From Streptomyces beigongshangae (GTDB lineage: Bacteria > Actinomycetota > Actinomycetes > Streptomycetales > Streptomycetaceae), in assembly GCF_019710745.1 (NCBI RefSeq), contig NZ_JAHKJW010000014.1:1-64000 (forward strand): DNA of 64,000 nt. Direction: 5' to 3'. The notes below the pieces were generated by a model that saw nothing but the letters and a program-made list of their open reading frames with translations, did not search any database and had not been told where the DNA came from. Of this stretch, positions 7,317 to 14,616 are shown in pieces (position 1 is the stretch's first letter; the number at the start of each line of letters is the position of its first letter). Made by a program: the position numbers and the translations under genes.

Positions 7317-8327
7317 ATGCGATACCGATTTCTCGGAAGGTCGGGGCTGCGGGTGTCGGAACTGTCGCTGGGGACAGGTAATTTCGGCATGCGCTGGGGG
7401 CACGGGGCGCATGCGCCCGAGGCCAAGGCGATGTACGACACCTACAGAGAAGCGGGAGGAAACTTCATCGATACCGCTTCCAACTATCAGGCGGGGGAGG
7501 CCGAGGAGTACCTCTCGGATATTATCTCCTCGGATCGCGAGGACATAGTTCTGTCGACGAAGTACACCATGGGGACTTCAGCGAGCAGTGGCCTCCAGCT
7601 GACCGGGAACAGCCGAAAGGCGATGGTCCAGTCGCTGGAGCAGAGCTTGCGTCGACTGGGCACCGACCGGGTGGACGTGTTCTGGGCCCATGTGGCCGAC
7701 GATTCCACGCCCATCGAAGAAATACTGCGGACCTTCGACGATCTGACGCGCGCCGGCAAGATTCTGTATGCCGGTCTCTCCAATTTTCCCGCCTGGCGTG
7801 TGGCGACGGGAGTCACCATGGCGCAGCAGCAGGGCTGGGCCCCTCTCGTGGCAATCCAGACCGAGTACAGTCTCGTCCAGCGTGACGCCGACCGGGAGCT
7901 GGTGCCGATGGCAGAAGCCTCTGGCCTGGGCGTCCTCGGGTTTTCGCCTCTCGGCGGTGGTCTTCTGACGGGCAAGTACCGGCGGGGCGCAACGGGTCGC
8001 GCCCAGAGCTCGATCAGCCAGTTCCTCCACAGGGAGGACGACCCCGTCAAGGCGAAAATCCTGGATGCTGTCGAGAGCGTCGCCCGGGACCTCGATACGA
8101 CTCCGGAGCGAGTGGCCCTCAAGTGGTTGATGTCGAAGGGGGTGCTCCCCATCCTCGGACCGAGGAACGTGGATCAGCTCACGTCAAACCTCGCGGCCGG
8201 CGATCTGGACATCCCAGTGCGTCAGCTCGAATGGCTGGACGAGGTGAGCGCGCCACGGCTGGGATACCCCCACGGAATGTGGTCGGAGCACGAACAGGTG
8301 GACAGGAAGCGGTTCTCTCAACCGTAG
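7317..8327 (+). CDS. Aldo/keto reductase
   Basis: A 336-residue NADPH-dependent (beta/alpha)8 reductase. The catalytic tetrad is visible: Asp52, Tyr57 (FIDTASNYQ), Lys82 (LSTKYT) and His125 (WAHVAD). The NADPH-binding end has GFSPLGGGLLTGKY and ILGPRN. The ATG at 7317 has GAGGAG about ten bases upstream; the longer open frame upstream lacks family similarity. It is the only plus-strand gene within the Rhs array and separates two groups of tiny membrane genes, so it probably arrived by insertion. It likely reduces an aldehyde or ketone; the substrate is unknown. Confidence 0.9.
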   Translation: MRYRFLGRSGLRVSELSLGTGNFGMRWGHGAHAPEAKAMYDTYREAGGNFIDTASNYQAGEAEEYLSDIISSDREDIVLSTKYTMGTSASSGLQLTGNSRKAMVQSLEQSLRRLGTDRVDVFWAHVADDSTPIEEILRTFDDLTRAGKILYAGLSNFPAWRVATGVTMAQQQGWAPLVAIQTEYSLVQRDADRELVPMAEASGLGVLGFSPLGGGLLTGKYRRGATGRAQSSISQFLHREDDPVKAKILDAVESVARDLDTTPERVALKWLMSKGVLPILGPRNVDQLTSNLAAGDLDIPVRQLEWLDEVSAPRLGYPHGMWSEHEQVDRKRFSQP

Positions 8328-8532
8328 GGATCGTCCGGCGAATCTGATCGAGAGGACGACATGAGGGCCTCATTCGAGGACAGGGCCATCGCGCAGGGCC
8401 GTCCGGGCAGCCGGTGGTTCGCGCGGCTCTGATCCATGAGGCATCCCGGTGGTGCAGCGCCTGGACTGTTCCATCGGGAGACCTCGGCTCGTCACCAGGA
8501 GCCACCGACGCTGTCCCTCTCCGTTCAGCGCT

Positions 8533-8673
8533 CTACTTTACGCGGTTGCGCAGCAGGCCGACCGCGAAGAAGATCGCGCCCGCCATGACCACCACACCGA
8601 AGATGATCCCAGGCCGCGGAGGACCGTCGGGCCCTCCTCCGGGTGCCGCCAGTTCCGCTCCGAATATTTCCAT
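8533..8673 (-). CDS. Tiny single-span membrane protein (46 aa) in the Rhs array
   Basis: The ATG at 8673 has AGAAGGG upstream. The product starts MEIFGAELAAPGGGP, has one helix about residues 22-41 (GIIFGVVVMAGAIFFAVGLL) and ends RNRVK. It shares its layout, not its sequence, with the neighbouring tiny genes. It is the last of four consecutive tiny genes (9343 to 8533) on the minus strand. The 205 bases between it and the reductase hold nothing clear. Confidence 0.6.
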   Translation of the reverse strand: MEIFGAELAAPGGGPDGPPRPGIIFGVVVMAGAIFFAVGLLRNRVK

Positions 8674-8722
8674 GGCCCTTCTGTTACCAAGTTTTCTTGA
8701 TAGTTGTTTCAGGATTTCAATC

Positions 8723-8869
8723 TCAACGGCCGCGCTTACGGGTGATCCTTCCGTAGATAATCATTCCTATAAGGGCGGCAATGGCTATGGCAAGGATTAC
8801 CAGCCCTGCGGTGCCCTCGGGCATCGCGCGTCCCTCATTGGCTATCAGTTGGGTACTCGTCGATTCCAC
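8723..8869 (-). CDS. Tiny single-span membrane protein (48 aa) in the Rhs array
   Basis: GTG at 8869 is preceded by GAGGGA; an internal ATG at 8824 is a possible shorter start. The product has a polar N-terminus with an acidic patch, one helix about residues 20-39 (TAGLVILAIAIAALIGMIIY) and a basic tail (GRITRKRGR). It belongs to the chain of four tiny genes with spacings of about 50-130 bases. Unknown function. Confidence 0.6.
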   Translation of the reverse strand: MESTSTQLIANEGRAMPEGTAGLVILAIAIAALIGMIIYGRITRKRGR

Positions 8870-8991
8870 TTGTCTCCCTCTCTCGCGCTTGACGTCCTGG
8901 ACGGGTGTCGTGGAAGGATGGGGAAACTGAAATTACGCAGAATTCGCCCTCTCCGTTCCGCGACCCTGGCGAGATCCCAAGTACCGGGAAG

Positions 8992-9129
8992 TCAGCTACC
9001 GCCGCCGTTCCGTTTGCGCATCAGAGTTCCGGTCACCAGTGCGATGCCTGCGACAGCAATGATGATGAGCAGCCAGGTCGGCATCCCAGGCGTCGAGGCT
9101 CCGCGAGCAAATGTCTCGTACGACTCCAT
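8992..9129 (-). CDS. Tiny single-span membrane protein (45 aa) in the Rhs array
   Basis: AAGAGGAA precedes the ATG at 9129. The product MESYETFARGASTPG is followed by one helix about residues 17-35 (TWLLIIIAVAGIALVTGTL) and the tail MRKRNGGGS. The predicted topology is outside N-terminus and inside C-terminus, as for the other members. Unknown function. Confidence 0.6.
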   Translation of the reverse strand: MESYETFARGASTPGMPTWLLIIIAVAGIALVTGTLMRKRNGGGS

Positions 9130-9259
9130 GGGGTTCCTCTTTTTGCGAGTTATGGTTGGTTGGCGCACACGGGCGCCTCGGGAGCTTTCCGCGGAGCGAA
9201 CAGCCGGTTGCCTACTCCTCTCTGTTGGGTGAGCTCTTCCGCTGAGCTCTCCTGTGGAT

Positions 9260-9343
9260 TTACCGCCGCCTTCCCATGAGAACGACGCTGAGTCCACCGA
9301 TCACCGCCCCCACGACAAGGCCGACAATCCAAATGGGATCCAT
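9260..9343 (-). CDS. Minimal membrane peptide (27 aa) following Rhs remnant C
   Basis: The ATG at 9343 with GGAG upstream encodes a peptide that is almost only a membrane helix: MDPIW, a helix of about 18 residues (IVGLVVGAVIGGLSVVLM) and GRRR. It follows the decayed tip of Rhs remnant C. At 27 residues it is the shortest candidate and is supported by the ribosome site, the position and the shared layout with its neighbours. Confidence 0.5.
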   Translation of the reverse strand: MDPIWIVGLVVGAVIGGLSVVLMGRRR

Positions 9344-9399
9344 TTTCGAACTCCGTTCGACATGGTGCGATGTCAGCCGAAGCTTTCTGATCGGGTGTA

Positions 9400-9783
9400 G
9401 TCGACAGCACTGTCACCAGACCACCCGCGCCACCTGTGACGGCACCGATTCCGCATCCGGCCACGGCACCGGACCCGCCCATATGGATCCGAGAGCGCCC
9501 GCCGCGCAACCTCCGGCTCCACCGCCTACGCCTACGCCAAGGGCTTTGCTGGCGAACCTGTCCCAGTCCCACAACCCGTTGGGGGCGGGGCGGCCGACGG
9601 GATCGACTGCGGCGTACAGGGCGTACAGGTAGGGGTTCTTCTCCAGGCCCGACGGGGCCTGCTGGGTGAAGCGGTACGGCTGGGAGAGGCCGGCTTTTCG
9701 GTGGTGGTGGAGCGGGTGACGCCGCAAGGGCTGTAGGCGTACGTGTTCACCTTCGTGCCGGACTCGTCGGCGAATGCGACGAC
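9400..9783 (-). pseudogene. Rhs remnant C: end of the YD core plus a Gly-rich tip, frameshifted
   Basis: The translation contains GTKVNTYAYSPCGVTRSTTTEK, then after a frameshift KAGLSQPYRF, EKNPYLYA and DPVGRPAPNGL, matching the end of the Rhs core. About 25 residues (the HLGARYYDP segment) are deleted relative to the intact gene. The tip that follows is Gly/Ala-rich (VGVGGGAGGCAAGALGSIW..., then GAVAGCGIGAVTGGAGG) and also crosses a frame change near 9480. It is a displaced Rhs tip of the same hydrophobic, glycine-zipper type as the intact one. Confidence 0.8.
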
Positions 9784-9787
9784 GGCT

Positions 9788-9979
9788 TCACCCAGCGTTT
9801 CGCCTCCCTCTCGAATAAATGAAAATGCCTACAATCAAAAAAACTACTGGCGCGAACATGATGGGGATGAACCGCGCCCCGCTGATCAGCATTGCCATGA
9901 CCAACGCCGCCATCACCAAGGTGAAAAATAGCACCACCGCGCCGAGAATTTTTACAATCTGCGCAGACTGGCGATCCAT
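9788..9979 (-). CDS. Small two-span membrane protein (63 aa) in the Rhs array
   Basis: AGGAAG precedes the ATG at 9979. The product MDRQSAQIVK is followed by two hydrophobic segments (about residues 11-33 and 38-55) and a basic end SRGRRNAG. It is the largest of the tiny proteins and the only one with two predicted spans. It lies between the gene directly 3' of the intact Rhs gene and Rhs remnant C. Possible immunity protein; no family recognised. Confidence 0.68.
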   Translation of the reverse strand: MDRQSAQIVKILGAVVLFFTLVMAALVMAMLISGARFIPIMFAPVVFLIVGIFIYSRGRRNAG

Positions 9980-10016
9980 ATTGCTTCCTATCGGATTGGG
10001 TTGATCGACCCGTATT

Positions 10017-10157
10017 CTATTTTTTCATCCGATTCCCAATGAACTTTCCAATGAGCCCCAGGATGACAACTGCAACAATAGATCCAATAAAGATTGGAAT
10101 TTCCATTCCTTCTGGAATCCAGGATCCTTTCCCGACGTTCTCGGCCATTTTGATCAT
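10017..10157 (-). CDS. Tiny membrane protein (46 aa) directly 3' of the intact Rhs gene; candidate cognate immunity
   Basis: GAGGAG lies just before the ATG at 10157. The product MIKMAENVGKGSWIPEGME is followed by one helix about residues 20-39 (IPIFIGSIVAVVILGLIGKF) and a basic tail (IGNRMKK). It starts 64 bases after the stop of the 1139-residue Rhs protein, the classic place for the immunity gene of an Rhs toxin. The hydrophobic Rhs tip would suit a membrane-embedded immunity partner; this pairing is an inference from position. Confidence 0.65.
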   Translation of the reverse strand: MIKMAENVGKGSWIPEGMEIPIFIGSIVAVVILGLIGKFIGNRMKK

Positions 10158-10220
10158 GTGCACTCCTCATGTTCAGGGCTCTGCGGGGGAGGCGTTACCC
10201 TCCCCCGCACAACTACTTTC

Positions 10221-13200
10221 CTAGGACCATGCCTTCGTTGTCTGGTCCTCGGCAAAATTGCCGGCTGCATCAGCTCCGACAGCACATGCCGGGGATGCCG
10301 CGGCACCCCCTACAGGGCCAAACGTCATGGTTGCTCCGGCGATGCACGCCGTCCCAACGGCAGCGCCGAACGCGGCACCAAATCCGATTGAGGCAGCCTG
10401 TCCCCACTCACCGTCACCGACGGCCTGGCCGAACTCAACAGCCGTCTTTATGTCCCCCAGAGGGGTGAGGGCCTCGGCGGCGTCCATGAGAGAAAACAGG
10501 CCGGTGGGGTCGATGCGGTTGACCGGGTCGCCTTCGGCGTAGAGGTAGGGGTTCTTCTCCTGGCCGGAGGGGTCGGGCTGGGTGAAGCAGCCGATGTTGG
10601 GGTCGTAGTAGCGGGCGCCGAGGTGGTACATGCCGGTGGGGTCCTGGTGGCCGCCGGCGAAGCGGTACGGCTGGGAGACTCCGGCCTTCTCGGTGGTGGT
10701 GGAGCGGGTGACGCCGCGGGGGCTGTAGGCGTACGTGTTCACCTTCGCGCCGGACTCGTCGGTGAGCGCGACGACGGAGCCGAGGGCGTCGGTGAGGTAG
10801 TAGTACGCCTTGCCGTCACGGGTCATGGAATTCAGCGTGCCCCCGGGCTCGCGAACAAATCCCGTGTCCACACCGGCAGTTGTCTCGGCCGCCAGGCCGA
10901 TGGGACCGGGGTGGAAGTAGGTGTCGCCCAGGCGGTGGCGCTCGCTGGAGTCGGTGGAGCCGTACTCACCGGGGTAGGTCTTGCCGCCCACGGTGAGGGA
11001 GGTGAGCTGGGAGAAGTCCGACCACGTCTCGGCCGTGCGGGTCTCCTCCGGGGTGGAGGCGCCCGCGGTCTCGTTGCCGGCCTTGTCGTAGGACCAGTTC
11101 GCCGTGGAGCCGTTCTTGCTCGTCAGCTGCGAGGCGTCGTCGTAGGTGTAGGTGGTGCCGCGGGGGCAGCCGGGCTCCACGCCCTGGGAGGTGAGGTTCC
11201 CGGCGGCGTCGTAGCAGTACTGCCAGGACGCGTTGAGCGTGGTGCCCTTCTCCTCCTTGGCGTAGGAGAAGCGGCCCGCGGTGTCGTAGCTGTAGGTCGT
11301 CTTCATCCCCGAGACCGCGTCCGTGCTGGTGCGGATCTTCGATCCGTCCGCGGTCCTGCCGTTGGCGTCGGTGTAGGCGTACGTGTAGGCCAGGCTGACC
11401 AGGGTGCCCTTGGACGAAGTGGTCCTGATGGTCTCGGGGCGGCCGGACTTGTCGGGCTTGACCGTCTGCACGGTGCCGCCGGGGTAGGCGGTCTCGGTGC
11501 GCGCGTCGTTCTCGTTGTGCTTGTACGTCGTCAGACGGCCCTGGGGGTCCTTGAGGGACTTCAGGCGGTTGGCCTCGTCCCAGGTGTAGTCGACCGTGCC
11601 CTGGGGGTCGGTGTAGGTGTCGACGTTGCCGGCCGGGGTGTAGGTCAGGACGGTCTGGGAGCCGTCCTGGAGGGTGCGGACCGTCTCGCGGGAGAGCGGG
11701 TCGAAGTCGTACTCCATCGTGCCGATGTCGTCGGTACGGGTCTTCAGGTTCCCGTCACCGTCGTAGGAGTAGGTGACGGTCGTGTTGGTCGTGGAGACTT
11801 CCTTGACGCGGTCGCGGTGGTCGTAGGTATAGACGCTCTTGATGCCGCGGCCGTCGACGGCCGTCTCCGTGCGCCCCAGCGCGTCGTAGGTGTAGACGGT
11901 GGGGGTGGTGTTCAGCGGCGCGGGCGGGGTGACCTTCTTGAGGTTGCCCTTGGCGTCGTACTCGAACGACGTCACCTTGGAGCGCGCGTCCTTGGCCGTG
12001 CAGCGCTGGCCCTCGAAGCCGCCGCAGGTGGGGGTGGCCGGGTTGTAGGTGAAGGACCGCGTGCCGCCGCCCGTTCCGGTCACCGCCACCGACATGGTGT
12101 TGCCGGCCGTGTCGTACTTGTAGTCCGACTTCTCGCCGTCGGCCGTGGTCATGCTGCCGGGCAGGTCGGAACCGGCGATCGTCTGGTAGCCGGTGACCGA
12201 CGAGGAGGCGCCGGTGGGCAGCGTGGCGCCGGTGGGGTTGTTGCGCGCGTCCCACCCGTACTTGGTGACGTTGCCGCCCACACCGTTCACGCCCATGGCG
12301 TCGGTGGCCGTGTCGATGTTGTTGTTCGCGTCGTAGGTCCGCGGGCGGGAGTGTCCCAGCGCGTCGGTGACCTTGGAGACCCTGCCCTTGGCGTCGTGCT
12401 CGTACTTCGTGGCGTGGTTCTCGGGGTCGGTCGCCGTGGTGGTGCCCGCCGCGAACGGGTCGGTGGCGGTGTAGGAGTAGCGGTAGGTGGGGCCGGTGTG
12501 GCCGGAGCCGTTGAACTCGGTGGCGCGCAGCATGCTGGTGACGCGGTTGGCCGCGTCGTAGGTGAAGGCGGTGACCCGGCCCTCGGGTGTCGTGATCTTC
12601 GTCAGGCGCCGGGAGGAGTCGTAGTCGAAGACGGTGGTCTTGCCCTCGGTGTCGGTCGTCCTGGCGAGGTCGCCGGCGGGGTTGAGGTCGAAGACGGCGG
12701 TGCGGCCGGTGTGGTCCTTGGCCTGCCACTGCGAGGCGTCCGTCTTCAGCAGGTCGACGGAGCGGCCGGAGCGGGTCTCGGTGAGCTCGAAGCCCTTGTG
12801 CTCGGTGCCCTCGTCGTGCTGGTCGACGGTGATGACGCCCTTGTTCTTGTCCGTGACCTTCGTCAGTGTCCCGTGCTCGTCGTACGTGTCCTTCGACCCC
12901 GACTTGCGGTCGGTCAGGGTGAAGGTGCCGTCCGCGTTCGCCTTCAGGTCCTTGGAGTACCCGGTGGGCGTCTTGTACGTTCCGTCGGCGTTCTCGGTGA
13001 ACGTCCACGACGCGCCGGTGGAGTCGTAGTGCACGAACTCCGTGTCGCTGACCTGCGCGTAACGCTCGTACGTCTGCCACCAGCGCTGGGAGACCTTGCC
13101 CCAGGGGGCATCCAGCGAGTTGTAGGTACGGGCGAGCTGGAGCTTCTGCCCGACGCCCGCGACGTCGAAGTCGGTGCCGGCCAGCATCAGATTGCCGGTG

Positions 13201-13640
13201 GAGTAGTCGATCCGCGCCACCAGCGAGTCGGTGACACGGATGTCCGTGATCTGGTGCCAGGGGACGTCGCCCTGGCCCTCGGGCACATAGGACGCGGCAG
13301 CGGCCCGGGCGGTGTCGCCCGCCGCGCCGGAGCGCGCGCCCTTGCCGGTGGCCGAGGTCGCGCGCTCCTTCTGTGCCTTGCGCCAGGCATCCCGCTCCGG
13401 TGACAGGGGTGCCTCGGCCACCGGCTCGGCCGGCTTCGTCTCGCCGACCTTGACCGCCGGCACGGCGGCCTTGGGGTTGTCCTTGCCCCATGCGGAGGCC
13501 GGCTTGGGGTCCGCCGGATCGGCGGCCGGTGCCGCCAGGGCCGGTACGGCGCCCGCGGCCAGCGACAGCGCCGCCACGGTCGCCACGAGACCGTGTCTCG
13601 CACGGAAATGGGCATGTTTGTGCGCATGCGAATGCGGCAT
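10221..13640 (-). CDS. Rhs/YD-repeat secreted protein with a hydrophobic Gly-rich C-terminal tip
   Basis: A 1139-residue protein of the polymorphic-toxin type. Residues 1-36 form a Sec signal (MPHSHAHKHAHFRARHG, then a hydrophobic stretch ending ALAAPA). Residues about 130-200 match the conserved Rhs entry region (TDSLVARIDYSTGNL). Many YD repeats follow (YDANN, YDALGR, YDAAGN, YDGDGNLKTR), then the Rhs-associated core ending NPYLYAEGDPVNRIDPTGL near residue 1048. The remaining 91 residues are the variable tip: helical start, then GFGAAFGAAVGTACIAGATM and GPVGGAAASPACAVGA, a glycine-zipper pattern that suggests membrane insertion rather than a nuclease. The ATG at 13640 has GGGGGGAA upstream. 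It heads the array of remnants and tiny membrane genes. Confidence 0.9.
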   Translation of the reverse strand: MPHSHAHKHAHFRARHGLVATVAALSLAAGAVPALAAPAADPADPKPASAWGKDNPKAAVPAVKVGETKPAEPVAEAPLSPERDAWRKAQKERATSATGKGARSGAAGDTARAAAASYVPEGQGDVPWHQITDIRVTDSLVARIDYSTGNLMLAGTDFDVAGVGQKLQLARTYNSLDAPWGKVSQRWWQTYERYAQVSDTEFVHYDSTGASWTFTENADGTYKTPTGYSKDLKANADGTFTLTDRKSGSKDTYDEHGTLTKVTDKNKGVITVDQHDEGTEHKGFELTETRSGRSVDLLKTDASQWQAKDHTGRTAVFDLNPAGDLARTTDTEGKTTVFDYDSSRRLTKITTPEGRVTAFTYDAANRVTSMLRATEFNGSGHTGPTYRYSYTATDPFAAGTTTATDPENHATKYEHDAKGRVSKVTDALGHSRPRTYDANNNIDTATDAMGVNGVGGNVTKYGWDARNNPTGATLPTGASSSVTGYQTIAGSDLPGSMTTADGEKSDYKYDTAGNTMSVAVTGTGGGTRSFTYNPATPTCGGFEGQRCTAKDARSKVTSFEYDAKGNLKKVTPPAPLNTTPTVYTYDALGRTETAVDGRGIKSVYTYDHRDRVKEVSTTNTTVTYSYDGDGNLKTRTDDIGTMEYDFDPLSRETVRTLQDGSQTVLTYTPAGNVDTYTDPQGTVDYTWDEANRLKSLKDPQGRLTTYKHNENDARTETAYPGGTVQTVKPDKSGRPETIRTTSSKGTLVSLAYTYAYTDANGRTADGSKIRTSTDAVSGMKTTYSYDTAGRFSYAKEEKGTTLNASWQYCYDAAGNLTSQGVEPGCPRGTTYTYDDASQLTSKNGSTANWSYDKAGNETAGASTPEETRTAETWSDFSQLTSLTVGGKTYPGEYGSTDSSERHRLGDTYFHPGPIGLAAETTAGVDTGFVREPGGTLNSMTRDGKAYYYLTDALGSVVALTDESGAKVNTYAYSPRGVTRSTTTEKAGVSQPYRFAGGHQDPTGMYHLGARYYDPNIGCFTQPDPSGQEKNPYLYAEGDPVNRIDPTGLFSLMDAAEALTPLGDIKTAVEFGQAVGDGEWGQAASIGFGAAFGAAVGTACIAGATMTFGPVGGAAASPACAVGADAAGNFAEDQTTKAWS

Positions 13641-13661
13641 TTCCCCCCCAGGGAAAAGTAG

Positions 13662-13688
13662 ACCCAGTGACCCCTCCGGTCACTGGGT
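13662..13688 (-). promoter_or_regulatory. Hairpin/operator just upstream of the Rhs start
   Basis: Ten-base perfect arms (ACCCAGTGAC / GTCACTGGGT) with a seven-base loop lie 22 bases upstream of the Rhs start codon. They could be an operator or an mRNA leader hairpin controlling the Rhs gene. Confidence 0.55.
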
Positions 13689-13850
13689 GTACGCAGCATT
13701 CACCACACAGGCATCAAGCGGTCGGACGTTCCCTCAAACAGGTTTTCTATACCCCCCAGAATGCGCCAAAGGGCTGATCAAGCCTCAGAAGCGTTCCCCC
13801 GCACAGAAAACGTCCGCTTCGAGATGGGGGAGGGCGGATCGGGGGGCGGC

Positions 13851-14288
13851 TCAGTACCAGCCGTTGGACTGCCAGAAGTTCCACGCGCCGACCGGGCTGC
13901 CGTAGCGGGAGTTCATGTAGTCGAGGCCCCACTTGATCTGGGTCTTCGGGTTCGTCTTCCAGTCGGGGCCCGCGGCGGCCATCTTCGAGCCCGGCAGTGC
14001 CTGCATCAGGCCGTACGCGCCGGAGGAGGCGTTCGTCGCGTCGACGTCCCAGCCGCTCTCGTGCTCGACGATCCTGGCGAACGCGCTGTACTGGGCGTCG
14101 TCGTGGATCATCTTCTGCGCGGTCGCCTTCGCCGCCGAGGCGGCCGGGACGGAGGTGGCAGCCGTGGGGGCCGCGGCCTGGGCCGGGCCCGCCGCGAGGA
14201 CCATGCCGGTGGTGGCGGCTGCCACGGCGGCGCCGGTGAGGGCCTTCTTCGGGGTGGCGATGCGGCGGATGCGGGTGGAGAAGGGCAC
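13851..14288 (-). CDS. Secreted lytic-transglycosylase-like (SLT) protein
   Basis: A 145-residue exported protein. Residues 1-39 are a signal peptide ending AGPAQAAA. A low-complexity Ala linker follows, then a single small SLT/lysozyme-like domain, residues about 58-145. The candidate catalytic Glu is Glu77 in VEHESGWD, followed by AYGLMQALPGSK (the GLMQ motif) and the closing YGSPVGAWNFWQ. The family cleaves peptidoglycan glycan strands. The start is GTG at 14288 behind AAAAGG. A leader of more than 200 bases precedes it, so post-transcriptional control is possible but unproven. Confidence 0.85.
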   Translation of the reverse strand: MPFSTRIRRIATPKKALTGAAVAAATTGMVLAAGPAQAAAPTAATSVPAASAAKATAQKMIHDDAQYSAFARIVEHESGWDVDATNASSGAYGLMQALPGSKMAAAGPDWKTNPKTQIKWGLDYMNSRYGSPVGAWNFWQSNGWY

Positions 14289-14616
14289 GGAGAACCTTTT
14301 CTACGGGGACGGGGGGTCGCTCGTACGTCCTTGACGTGCGCCGGCGCCGAGGCCCTGAGGGTCCGTCGGCGCCTTGCGACTGCTCCAGAGAAACAGGCGG
14401 GACCCGGTGTCCGCAATGCCCCCTTTTGCTAGTGGTGATCGTACGAACCGCGGAACGTCCCTCTGTGGCGTGGCTCTCAATGCCCAGGTCAGAGGGGGTG
14501 AGTACGCGGGCATGACAAGTAGGGCAAGCTACGGCCGTGCTTAGTGGAGGACCAAGGTCCTGTGGGCCGCTTCACGCGGCGAACACTGTACGCATGACGC
14601 AAAACAGTCGCTGCCC
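14289..14616 (-). other. Long leader/intergenic region of the SLT gene
   Basis: No gene is supported. A hairpin with arms GGCGCCGA (14343-14350) and TCGGCGCC (14366-14373) lies about 55 bases upstream of the SLT start. Promoter-like AT-richer DNA occurs near 14430-14445. I looked for the conserved segments of a c-di-AMP riboswitch, often found before such genes, and did not find them. Confidence 0.5.

Noticed and set aside
8361-8432. 23-codon frame after the aldo/keto reductase
   Set aside because: It has GAGAGG before the ATG but no membrane helix and is on the other strand from the array, so support is too weak.
10623-13403. Open frame of 926 codons antisense to the Rhs gene
   Set aside because: It is the mirror of a high-GC coding strand. 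The Rhs frame has signal peptide, YD repeats and the core motifs; the antisense product is Gly/Val/Arg-rich with no family features.
14289-14616. c-di-AMP riboswitch upstream of the SLT gene
   Set aside because: Such riboswitches often precede wall-hydrolase genes, but the conserved segments could not be found on this strand; only a simple hairpin is visible.
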